Shown piece after piece: positions 55,243 to 63,261 of a stretch of 64,000 bases of DNA. Numbering within the stretch: the stretch's first letter is position 1; the number at the start of each line of letters is the position of its first letter. The notes beneath the pieces are model-generated. The model made no database searches. It was given only the letters and a program-made list of their open reading frames with translations, and was not told the DNA's origin. The position numbers were made by a program, and so were the translations under genes. The stretch spans positions 1 to 64,000 of the forward strand of contig JAGXFU010000013.1 of the NCBI GenBank assembly GCA_024637115.1. The letters run 5' to 3'. The DNA is from Actinomycetes bacterium (GTDB lineage Bacteria > Actinomycetota > Coriobacteriia > Anaerosomatales > JAGXFU01).

Positions 55243-56517
55243 CTACACACCAGCTGCTTCATCGATAGCCGCTATGGCCAAGGGCACGAATGCCTCCAAG
55301 CTGCCGTTCGCCTTTGAAAAGGAATCCTGCAACTCCGGCAGCAACTTCTCTGCCACACCCGGCTCAAGCGCGGCGGATTCGATCCAGGCACGAATGACCT
55401 CGGTGTCGAGTGCGTCAGGGTCCGCCTCGAGGACGGCAAGAGAAGGAAACGACCACACGATCGCATTATCGGACCTGAACTGCTCTTCGACCTCGACTAT
55501 CTCATCGGTCGCCGCAATGAACACGAGATTGCCACTATGCTTCATAGCAAGTCGAAGCTCCGTGAGTGATGTGACGAATCGATCGCGCAGATCCTCGGGT
55601 ACTGTATGCCAATTGGTGAACCCGTCGTAGATGAGCGCAACCCGATTGAACCGTTTGGTCGCAAGAACGCACAGCGACTTGAATGTCTTTCGCGGAGCGC
55701 GCGTAATGGTGAACTCACTGGCCAGCGCTGCGGTGCCACGAATCCCATACACACGGATGGCGCGGCCAATGACCCGAGAGAGATGAACCCGCGTGTATTC
55801 AACGATGTAGTCGATGAGCGCCGCCTCGCGACCGGTCGCCTCGGCGCTGTCTACCATCGGGGGAAGGCCTTGTTCGCCCTCATCTTCGGGAGTGTCATCG
55901 ACCTCATCTTCAATGTCCTGAGATTGCACGACAGTGCGCACGTCCGCAATCTCCATAGCCTTGAGGTCGCGCTCTGTCACACACTCTCCGAAGACATCGG
56001 CAAGCGCAGCGACGGGGTCCGCATGAAACGCATCTCCGAATTCCGCAAGAAAGGGCTCTGCTGCATCGAATCCGTCAATCTCCGCATCAGGGGCAGCAAG
56101 GATCTCCTCAACCCATGCCGCCAGTGTCTTGTCGAACCCTCTCATGGCTAGCCGCTCGGAGAAGATCTGCAGAGCACTGCGGATTCGGCCCAACTTGAGC
56201 ATATAGAGCTGAATGTAGCCATGAACGATTCCAAGTACCTCATCGTTAATGAGGCGCTTCTCGGCTTGTGCCACCGCAGCAAGATGATATGAATCGGGAA
56301 TGAGTCGCGACTTCTCGATCCAAATCGGCCTGGCGCTGCCGGATTGCGCAGACACCTCCAACGCAGCCACGAGGGAGTTTGCTGCTGCCTGGATTGCCAA
56401 CCCTACGCCGACAGATTCGCCTTCACGTCGTCTCGTTGTAAAGAACGGGTTAGCGATCAGCCCGATCGAACTGTAGTCACGATCCCATTCTGTCCGATTG
56501 CTCTCAGTCACGCTCAT
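55243..56517 (-). CDS. AAA-like protein lacking a Walker A motif
   Basis: A 424-residue cytoplasmic protein. The opening YSSIGLIANPFFTTRR resembles ExeA/Orc-type AAA proteins (NPF start), and VALIYDGFTNWHTV and NLVFIAATDEIVEVEE look like Walker B and sensor 1 strands. No GxxxxGK[ST] loop is present, so it is probably an inactive or degraded ATPase fold. An acidic insert lies around residues 195-215. It is in one strand with the two previous genes. Function unknown. Confidence 0.7.
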   Translation of the reverse strand: MSVTESNRTEWDRDYSSIGLIANPFFTTRRREGESVGVGLAIQAAANSLVAALEVSAQSGSARPIWIEKSRLIPDSYHLAAVAQAEKRLINDEVLGIVHGYIQLYMLKLGRIRSALQIFSERLAMRGFDKTLAAWVEEILAAPDAEIDGFDAAEPFLAEFGDAFHADPVAALADVFGECVTERDLKAMEIADVRTVVQSQDIEDEVDDTPEDEGEQGLPPMVDSAEATGREAALIDYIVEYTRVHLSRVIGRAIRVYGIRGTAALASEFTITRAPRKTFKSLCVLATKRFNRVALIYDGFTNWHTVPEDLRDRFVTSLTELRLAMKHSGNLVFIAATDEIVEVEEQFRSDNAIVWSFPSLAVLEADPDALDTEVIRAWIESAALEPGVAEKLLPELQDSFSKANGSLEAFVPLAIAAIDEAAGV

Positions 56518-56574
56518 CTCCTTATCTTCTCACTGCCGCCATCGACTGCGTCACTGAACACTCACTGACGGAGG

Positions 56575-56609
56575 AGGGGGTCCCGGATAGTGACTACCCG
56601 AGACCCCCT
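56575..56609 (-). terminator. Hairpin after the hexahaem cytochrome gene
   Basis: AGGGGGTCCCGG pairs with CCGAGACCCCCT (12 bp, one mismatch) around an 11-nt loop, about 45 nt after the cytochrome stop. No T run, but it is the only strong structure between the hydrogenase operon and the next gene. Confidence 0.6.
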
Positions 56610-56652
56610 TCGTTGCGTCAGACAGAATCGCTGTCGCTAGGCACTCACAACA

Positions 56653-57972
56653 CTACTTGTTGTGGCACCTTTCGCACACGCCGCGATTGTCGGCACGAAG
56701 AATCGCGCTCGAGAATGCGGGGTCAACACCATTGGTGGTTGGCTGGGACTGAAGAACAGGTACCCAGTCGCCATTGGCGTTCGTATCCATGTATGCCTCG
56801 GCCCATCCGGTCATCTCAACCGAGGTACCGTGTGCACGGTGGCACGTGAGGCAACCCATGTAGTCCGTGTACTCCCAGTTAGCGGAGCCGGCACGGAAAT
56901 CGGCACGAGCGGTATCGTCATCAGAGAGCGCACCGCGAAGCTCCAGCGGGAGCACGTCGGTCAGCACGATCTGCGTGTTGAGCGCGGCGCCGAGCGTGCC
57001 GTCGCCATTCACGAGCGTCCAGTTGGTCGCGTGACGGTGATAGTCGTTCGAACCGAGGGCCGTTGCGCCCGCAGGAGCATCCGGACCCATCAGGTCGTAG
57101 TTATACGTGCTGGAACTACCAGCTGAAACGGTGTTGTACACCTCGTGACAGCCAGCACACCAACCAGAGAGGTTCTTGCCAGCATCCGGAGCACCAGGCA
57201 GCTGCGCGTACTCTGCGGTGGTGTAGTTCGGACGATAGTCAACCATCTCAGCCTGACCAGCCTCATGCTTCGACCAGCCACCGAGCGGATAACCTTCCTC
57301 AGCCGAGATAACGAACGGCGTGGGAACGTCAGCGACGGTGTATCCACCCGTGACTGCGCCCGTGAAGAGCGAGTCCTTGAGCAGACGGTAGTTTGAGCTA
57401 CCGTGCGGATCGTGGCAGTGCGTACACGTCATGTCGACGGTCGACTCGCTCGAAGCGGCGCCGTAACCCCAGACGGGAGCATTCACTCCAGCGTCCATGT
57501 TGTGGCTTGAGCTGGCGGCCTTAAAGGTACCAGCATCCGCATCGACGGGCATGGCCGAGAAGCCACCACCGTTAAGGGTGGCGCCATACGACGAGTTCGT
57601 GTCATATGCGATAAGAACGCCGCCGGCAATATCGCCAATGGTGGCGGTCGTTGAGCCAGAGGGGCCTGCATCGTAGACGCCCATCAGGACGTTCGTCGAG
57701 GCACCGGGAGCGTCGTCACCATGACATGCGTAACAGAACTCACTCGTATTGACCGCGTCAGAGATGAGCAATGCGCTCGCGTGGTCATTTCCCGCGGAGT
57801 CGGTCCAGCCGACGTCAGCGAACGACGTGTGAGCCCTGTGGCAACCGGCGCATGCGTCGGTATCTTCAAGATACCCACCGTGAATCGCCATGTTGGCGTA
57901 GGCAACCCCACTGAAAGCAAACGTGAGAGCTGCAGCCAGAACGAGAATCAAACTAAGTCTCTTCATCAACAT
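56653..57972 (-). CDS. Hexahaem c-type cytochrome of the hydrogenase operon
   Basis: A 439-residue secreted cytochrome. Signal peptide LILVLAAALTFAFSGVAYA, then six CXXCH motifs (CAGCH, CYACH, CTHCH, CAGCH, CLTCH and CERCH at the extreme C terminus). The first haem region DTDACAGCHRAHTS is like that of the 14-haem protein (DDDACAICHRTHTA), so they share a module. The ATG 57972 has GGAGG 4 nt upstream. It lies 18 nt after the hydrogenase large-subunit stop and is the likely electron acceptor of the hydrogenase. Confidence 0.94.
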   Translation of the reverse strand: MLMKRLSLILVLAAALTFAFSGVAYANMAIHGGYLEDTDACAGCHRAHTSFADVGWTDSAGNDHASALLISDAVNTSEFCYACHGDDAPGASTNVLMGVYDAGPSGSTTATIGDIAGGVLIAYDTNSSYGATLNGGGFSAMPVDADAGTFKAASSSHNMDAGVNAPVWGYGAASSESTVDMTCTHCHDPHGSSNYRLLKDSLFTGAVTGGYTVADVPTPFVISAEEGYPLGGWSKHEAGQAEMVDYRPNYTTAEYAQLPGAPDAGKNLSGWCAGCHEVYNTVSAGSSSTYNYDLMGPDAPAGATALGSNDYHRHATNWTLVNGDGTLGAALNTQIVLTDVLPLELRGALSDDDTARADFRAGSANWEYTDYMGCLTCHRAHGTSVEMTGWAEAYMDTNANGDWVPVLQSQPTTNGVDPAFSSAILRADNRGVCERCHNK

Positions 57973-57990
57973 TTCACCTCCTGTGAGTGT

Positions 57991-59991
57991 CTAGTGGACC
58001 GCGCAAGCGATGCACGGATCGAAGGACTGAGCAATACGCAGAACTTCAACGCCACCCATTGTGGTAATGGTGGCACCACCAGTGACTGCGGAAGTGAACT
58101 GCGCTCCAGCTGCGTCAAAGGGAGCACCGATAACCGCGGCCTCCATTGCGCCCGGATTAAGGCCGGCGTCCTTTGGCGAGCCATTCCACGTGGTCGGCAC
58201 GATGCACTGATATGCGGTGATCTTGCCAGCCGTAATGGTGGTCTGGTGCATGAGTGCTCCACGAGGAGCCTCGGTGCCACCCCAACCCTGAGCCGTACCG
58301 GTCGGAATGGACTTGTTCTTCCAGGTTGACTTGCTGGCATCGTAGACACCAGCTGTAGCAACACCGAGAGCCTTGAGGCGGGCAATCCAGCTGCCCGTGT
58401 TGTCCCAACCGGTCACCTTGTCGAAGGTACCGATCATCTTCTGGACGAGAACCAGAGACTCGAGTGCACGAGCACGCAAGCGGTCGATGGTCGAAAGACC
58501 ACCCTCGAGGGTCATGACCGCTCCGATGGTTCCCAGGATGATGGCACCAGAGTAGTTGGCTACGATAGTAGCTTCGTCGACTACCGGGCCGGTGCCATCG
58601 GGCAGGTACACATCGGCCAGACCGTCACGAACGAGCGCGACTGCGATGTCGGCTTCGATCATGCGGGGGTCAAGACCGTAGTAGGTGCCAGATGAAGCGG
58701 GATACTCAAGTGAGCCTGCCGGCTGCACAACGACGCTCGGATCGAACGCACGTACGTAGCCAAGATAGCCAGGTACCGTGGTCGCGAGAAGATCGCCGTT
58801 GACAGGATAGTAACCTGCGACGACCAAACGAGCGAACGGACCGACTTCCATAGCGTTGCCATCCCAGCGAGGAGCCCTCATGTACGTGTAGGCACCTGCC
58901 TTGGCGCGGTCGGGCATCGTACGGGTGACAGCGCCGGGATACTCAACATCGACGTTACCCTGAACGCTATTGTCATAGCGCGAGTAGGTGATGTCCTCTG
59001 TCAGGTTATCCGGAACAGCGTTCGATCCGCCAGCCAGGAACTTCGATGCGACTTCGCCCTTGTTGACAACGGTGAAATCGCCCGCTCCGAGACCAGAGAC
59101 TCCACCCGGCAGGGTCAGCGCACCAGTATCGGGATCCGGGAATGCTCCCCATGCGAGGAACTGACCGAGACCGCCACCGATGCCAGCCGTACCGGCACCA
59201 TCCTGATCGTTGTCGAACGCGGGATAGAGCACGCCGAGAGCAAGAGCGATCGGCACGTACTCTTTGACGATGAACTCTCCGACTTCCTGCATGATCGACT
59301 CGTACTTGTCGCACTGGGTGTCGAGGTTCTCTGTACCGTCAAAGGTCACGCCGCCGCCAACAAAGCACGACGTCATAGGCATACGTCCGGCAAACAGCGC
59401 GCCAGCCTCGAACGTGAGGCGACGAATGCGGAGTGCTTTCACGTAGCTACGAATGACCGTGTCCCACAGCGTGTCCGAGAAGGTGCCTGTGTTTGTGGGC
59501 ACAAGCTTGCTGCCACTGTTCACCAGAGCAGCGTTGTAGTAGCTATCAGCGAAGTACGGCGTCCACGGCGGCATCGCGGGGCCCTGAATGTAGCTCGGGG
59601 CCACGAGATGATAGAAGTGGGTGAGGCTCGACATCAGGAACTCTGCCGACAACACAAGGTTGCGCATGTGGACGGCCTTCTTGGGGATACCCCAAGTTCC
59701 GTCATCCGCGAATGTGATGTGACCCTGGCTGTAGCCCAAGACTGTGTCTGCGGCATACGTTGCCGTCAGGCCGTGGGGCACAGGGCAGACGCCACAGATA
59801 CGCTGGGTGAACGTAATTGCGTCGTTGATCTCACGACCGAGAAGGAAGTTCTCGAAGCCACGCCACAAGTTACCGTGAGCGTCCGCACCCGTGATGATAC
59901 CGGATGCATTCGTGGTGACCTTGACGCCTAGATGACCCTCAATACGTGAAATCGGGTCGACTTCATAGGTTCCAGCACCGACATTAGCCAT
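57991..59991 (-). CDS. [NiFe] hydrogenase large subunit without C-terminal extension
   Basis: A 666-residue catalytic subunit. L1 is RICGVCPVPHGL (C66, C69) and L2 is DPCIACAVH (C660, C663), the four nickel ligands; it is a Cys-type and not a NiFeSe enzyme. The usual C-terminal peptide after the last His, removed by a maturation protease, is missing: the stop codon follows H666 directly. The protein is longer than group 1 norms (about 550-600 aa). It lacks its own signal and would be exported with the small subunit. ATG 59991 is 19 nt after the small-subunit stop. Confidence 0.96.
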   Translation of the reverse strand: MANVGAGTYEVDPISRIEGHLGVKVTTNASGIITGADAHGNLWRGFENFLLGREINDAITFTQRICGVCPVPHGLTATYAADTVLGYSQGHITFADDGTWGIPKKAVHMRNLVLSAEFLMSSLTHFYHLVAPSYIQGPAMPPWTPYFADSYYNAALVNSGSKLVPTNTGTFSDTLWDTVIRSYVKALRIRRLTFEAGALFAGRMPMTSCFVGGGVTFDGTENLDTQCDKYESIMQEVGEFIVKEYVPIALALGVLYPAFDNDQDGAGTAGIGGGLGQFLAWGAFPDPDTGALTLPGGVSGLGAGDFTVVNKGEVASKFLAGGSNAVPDNLTEDITYSRYDNSVQGNVDVEYPGAVTRTMPDRAKAGAYTYMRAPRWDGNAMEVGPFARLVVAGYYPVNGDLLATTVPGYLGYVRAFDPSVVVQPAGSLEYPASSGTYYGLDPRMIEADIAVALVRDGLADVYLPDGTGPVVDEATIVANYSGAIILGTIGAVMTLEGGLSTIDRLRARALESLVLVQKMIGTFDKVTGWDNTGSWIARLKALGVATAGVYDASKSTWKNKSIPTGTAQGWGGTEAPRGALMHQTTITAGKITAYQCIVPTTWNGSPKDAGLNPGAMEAAVIGAPFDAAGAQFTSAVTGGATITTMGGVEVLRIAQSFDPCIACAVH

Positions 59992-60010
59992 GAATAGTCC
60001 CTCCTCTCAA

Positions 60011-61345
60011 TTACGAACGCACCACGAAGGGTACGAAGCTGTCAGGATAGCCCTTTTCCGTACAAGACATGCACGGATGACCGGCGCGAGTGCAGTTGCC
60101 ACCCTTGGCTGTGCCAGTCTCGTTGTTGAGCGCATGGAGACCAGAGTCAACCGTCAGGCTAGCGTTCTCAGGCTGCTGAGAGTTCCAGCCGTGAGTCGGA
60201 CACGAAGACTTGGTCGCGGGGCCCTTGCAGCCGAGCTTCTGGAGACAACCGGGGTCGCCAGGCTTCTCAGCAAATTCGCCGATGTTGTAGGACCCGATTC
60301 TGGTGCAGTAGCTGCCGTGTACCGACCCCGGGTACGCATAGGTAAGGCGACCACCGTAATCGACATGATCGGGCTTGATCGCGCCACCAGCGGCAAGAAT
60401 GCCGAGGGGGCCGTCCGCGTCTACACCTGTGCCGAGCGTGCCGGCAAATGCCTTCTCGGCATCCACGATCCAGCACACGACCGTGAGGATGAACCACCAC
60501 GGGTTGGTGGGACAGCCAGGAACGTTGATGACCTTGGCTTGCGCACCGGGTGCTGCGGTGGTCAGGAAGTCAGCCGCACCGACAGCGCCTGTCTGAGACT
60601 GAGACGTATCAAAGCCAGCGGTAACGGAATCGAGCGGGGACTTGCAGCCCGGATATCCACCGTATGTAGCACACTGTCCGATAGCGATGACTGCGGGACA
60701 CAGAGAGCTGCCAGCAAGCGCGGCAACGGTCGCGCCCATGTCGTGCTCGTGAACGACGCCGTCGTTGCCGTCCATACCGATGGAACACCACGACACGCTC
60801 GTGCCGGTGTCGCCCCACGCGCCGCCGCCGTCGATCGGCTGCATTGCACCCTCAACGACCAACACGAACGGCTTGTCGTTGGTAGCCATGAAGTCCTTGA
60901 GCCACTGGTAGGCGAGGTCGCCACCCATGCCCATGACGGTCTCATGGTACTGAAGGTCGATGATGTCAACGAGAACGTCAGCGATGTTGATCGCCTGGTC
61001 ATCGCTGTCAACATTGTACGCGGGATGAAGCGTCAAATCGCTGCCAGCGGTAACTGCATCGTTGGTCGCGAGACCGATTGCACCCAATGTAGATACAAAC
61101 GGGTTCTTGCCAGAATAGATTGCTGTACCGGTCGCGTCCTCATATGTGCTGAGAAGCGATGTCGAACACCCGGTACACTCAGCGCCGTGAATCCAGACCA
61201 CTCTGGGCTTGCCGAGGGTCCCGCCCCAAGCCGGCGTCCCATACGCGAACACTTCTGTGATTCGCGAGACGTCAGCCTGACCAAGACCTGCGGCGGCGGC
61301 GAGCGCACCCAAGCGGGACACAAATTGTCGCCTGGTTATAGCCAT
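60011..61345 (-). CDS. [NiFe] hydrogenase small subunit with Tat signal
   Basis: A 444-residue Fe-S subunit. It starts with a twin-arginine signal (TRRQFVSRL, residues 4-12). The proximal cluster has C57 and C60 (AECTGCS), GQCATYGG and PGCPTNP. The distal cluster has HGSYC and GCLQKLGCKGP; the His-Cys spacing is three, where two is usual. The medial site is C418-TRAGHPC425-x2-C428; C418 replaces the Pro that makes a 3Fe-4S in standard enzymes, so all three clusters may be 4Fe-4S. It is first in the operon with a Rex-type dyad upstream. No membrane anchor helix is seen. Confidence 0.96.
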   Translation of the reverse strand: MAITRRQFVSRLGALAAAAGLGQADVSRITEVFAYGTPAWGGTLGKPRVVWIHGAECTGCSTSLLSTYEDATGTAIYSGKNPFVSTLGAIGLATNDAVTAGSDLTLHPAYNVDSDDQAINIADVLVDIIDLQYHETVMGMGGDLAYQWLKDFMATNDKPFVLVVEGAMQPIDGGGAWGDTGTSVSWCSIGMDGNDGVVHEHDMGATVAALAGSSLCPAVIAIGQCATYGGYPGCKSPLDSVTAGFDTSQSQTGAVGAADFLTTAAPGAQAKVINVPGCPTNPWWFILTVVCWIVDAEKAFAGTLGTGVDADGPLGILAAGGAIKPDHVDYGGRLTYAYPGSVHGSYCTRIGSYNIGEFAEKPGDPGCLQKLGCKGPATKSSCPTHGWNSQQPENASLTVDSGLHALNNETGTAKGGNCTRAGHPCMSCTEKGYPDSFVPFVVRS

Positions 61346-61404
61346 ACCGTCTTTCCTCCTTCACCAGGTAAATAGATATGCCTACCTAATCTCCGGGAAA
61401 ACAA
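61336..61404 (-). other. Possible 22-codon leader ORF before the hydrogenase
   Basis: Minus strand AAGGAGG is followed 6 nt later by TTG 61404 and an open frame of 22 codons that stops inside the first codons of the hydrogenase gene. The second AAGGAGG, just before the ATG 61345, belongs to the hydrogenase. The leader could couple translation, but this is speculative. Confidence 0.25.
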
Positions 61405-61618
61405 ACACCACCTCCTTCGCACCCGGTCGATCAGGAAACGAGATGGAGGCGGCGCGTAAATTGCACCTCTTGTGCTTGAAGCCAATGAGCTCCGGACTCT
61501 GCCTCGAGGTTAGTCATTCTGTCGAGACATGTGCCACGTTGCCTATCGGGTCTTCGTGCCGGCTCCAACCCGCAGTTTTGGACCTGTCGGAATCCCTTCC
61601 CTACTACTCAGTAAGCAC

Positions 61619-61636
61619 TTGTAACATCTGTTACAA
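61619..61636. promoter_or_regulatory. Putative Rex operator of the hydrogenase operon
   Basis: TTGTAACATCTGTTACAA is a perfect inverted repeat of TTGTAAC with a 4-nt spacer. It is the same half site as in front of rex (20434). It lies 12 nt after the -10 of the predicted hydrogenase promoter, a position where a bound repressor would block transcription. Confidence 0.65.
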
Positions 61637-61647
61637 CTGCGTATCTG

Positions 61648-61677
61648 ACTCTACATCGAGACCTTTCATGCAGTCAA
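61648..61677 (-). promoter_or_regulatory. Predicted promoter of the hydrogenase operon
   Basis: Minus strand -35 TTGACT (61677-61672), 18-nt spacer, -10 TAGAGT (61653-61648). The -10 is only 4 of 6 bases. The transcript would have a leader of about 295 nt before the small-subunit ATG. Confidence 0.45.
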
Positions 61678-61703
61678 CACCGTCTAGCTTCACACTTCTT
61701 AAG

Positions 61704-63221
61704 TTACGCGCCTCTGGAAGCATCGTCTGCATCCGCTTTCGAACGCTTCGTGAAGCGGTCAAGGAACTCATTCTTGTTGACGACATCGATCTCAAGCACC
61801 TTGGCATAGCGGCGTAGATCCTCGTTCTCAGTGCAGAAGACATGCGCCCTCTGCGCGATGGAGAGAATGACCGCGATTCCGTGCTCGACCTCCAGCTTGT
61901 CCATCAAAGACCGTACGTCTGATTCAGAATACTCGCTCGGGTTGAGCAACTCGGCCATGTCAACATCACCCTGTGTCTCGGGCTTGAGTCGCTCGTAGTC
62001 CTCCTCGGTCACCAACCACTTGCGCCTGCGATGCGGCATCTCCTCTGCCAACTCAGCAGCAAGCATCACATCCACGAAGTCGGCGGTGGTGAAGAAGCGC
62101 TTCTTGCGCAGCAGCAGGAGCAGCGGCAGCAGAAGGAACGGTGCGAGACACCAGCGCCAATACGGCAATGCTTCTGCCACTGGCACCGGAATCGCCTCTT
62201 GCGGCCAACCCCACACCTGCACCCGAGCATTCGCACTGTCCGCGATGAATATGCGGTTGTCATCGGACACGCTCGCATCGTTCGGGTAGCTGAACTGTCC
62301 GTCCAGCACGCCGCGCTCCCCGAAGCTCACGATGCGACCGTTATTCTCCGACCATATGGTTCCGTCGTGCGCCAGCGTATCGATGACCACCAGTCGCGCG
62401 GTGGAGCTGCTGTCATCCGAACGGAACGGGTTGAGGAAATCAAGGCCACGAGGCAGACCGTCAGTGACAATGATCCGCTCGTATTCACCCTCCAGATTGA
62501 AAATCTGGATTCTCCTGTTGTTGCTGTCGGCAATCCAGACTTCCTCACCCTTGACCTTGACGCTGTTAGGGAATTGGAAGTACTCCTGACCCTCAGTGGC
62601 ATCGGTGACTGCACCTACGGTTCCAACGGATCTGACAAAGGTACCCTCGGGATCGAAGATGAGCAGGCGGTGGCCGTTGAGGATCTCGGTGACATAGAGC
62701 GAACCATCGTCGCCAAAATCGAACGCAACGGGTGCCCACTGCGTCTCCCCCGTCTCAAAGCCCGCCAGCTCGCTCTCGGGAAGATTGGGGTCGAATTCGC
62801 CTACGTAGTCGCCATTGGTCTTGAATATGTTGATCGTGCGTGTGCGGCGATCGCTGATCCAGATATCCCCGGTAAGCGGATTCTTTGCAATGTAGAGCGG
62901 AACGAGCATCCGCTCCCCAGTGAGTTCGCTCTGCACCTCACCATCGAGGTTGGTCACCCAGACTTTTCGCTTCCTGGTATCAGAGACGTAGACGGTCTCA
63001 CCGTCCACAAAGACCCCGATCGGACGCACAAACGAGTCACCCTCGGGCCCACCAAACGAATAGAGGAACTCCGGCGCCGGAATCGCCTCTCCGGTGGGAG
63101 CCGTAAAATCAAAGGTCAACTGACGGGTGGTACGGAAATATGCAAAGTAACTTCCCACGAGCAGAAGCACGAGGAGAAGTATCGCTATGAGCACGACCTT
63201 GCGTCGTTGCTTCCTCGTCAT
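61704..63221 (-). CDS. NHL beta-propeller membrane protein with PIN-like tail
   Basis: A 505-residue protein. One membrane helix near the N terminus (VVLIAILLLVLLLVGSYFAYF), a six-blade NHL propeller (about 50-345, with PIGVFVDGETVYVSDTRKRKV, FPNSVKVKGEEVWIADSNNRRI, YPNDASVSDDNRIFIADSANAR), a second helix (about 355-375, LAPFLLLPLLLLL) and a C-terminal part (about 380-505). This tail has CTENEDLRRYAKVLEIDVVN, like the end of PIN nuclease domains. The propeller would be outside and the PIN-like part inside. No catalytic assignment is made. It follows the TPR gene by 40 nt. Confidence 0.85.
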   Translation of the reverse strand: MTRKQRRKVVLIAILLLVLLLVGSYFAYFRTTRQLTFDFTAPTGEAIPAPEFLYSFGGPEGDSFVRPIGVFVDGETVYVSDTRKRKVWVTNLDGEVQSELTGERMLVPLYIAKNPLTGDIWISDRRTRTINIFKTNGDYVGEFDPNLPESELAGFETGETQWAPVAFDFGDDGSLYVTEILNGHRLLIFDPEGTFVRSVGTVGAVTDATEGQEYFQFPNSVKVKGEEVWIADSNNRRIQIFNLEGEYERIIVTDGLPRGLDFLNPFRSDDSSSTARLVVIDTLAHDGTIWSENNGRIVSFGERGVLDGQFSYPNDASVSDDNRIFIADSANARVQVWGWPQEAIPVPVAEALPYWRWCLAPFLLLPLLLLLRKKRFFTTADFVDVMLAAELAEEMPHRRRKWLVTEEDYERLKPETQGDVDMAELLNPSEYSESDVRSLMDKLEVEHGIAVILSIAQRAHVFCTENEDLRRYAKVLEIDVVNKNEFLDRFTKRSKADADDASRGA

Positions 63222-63261
63222 ATGGAAAACCCGAACCTCTCCGTCATCAGTACAGTCATCT

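Larger units (their letters stand above)
61346..61703. other. 358-bp intergenic region upstream of the hydrogenase operon
   Basis: This is the longest gap in the window. It holds the predicted promoter (61648-61677), the Rex-type dyad (61619-61636), a roughly 270-nt transcribed leader and a possible 22-codon leader ORF at the end. I looked for riboswitch cores (c-di-GMP, nickel/cobalt, SAM) by eye and saw none. Confidence 0.6.

Noticed and set aside
57991-59991. NiFeSe hydrogenase
   Set aside because: The L2 motif encodes Cys (TGC) at both positions of DPCIAC; no TGA is present.
59990-61375. A 461-residue plus-strand open frame opposite the hydrogenase small subunit
   Set aside because: It is the complement of a gene with clear family motifs; its own translation has no recognisable domain.
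61619-61636. The dyad as a terminator of the NHL gene
   Set aside because: The arms are only 7 bp with low GC and no T run; the repeat in front of rex argues for an operator.
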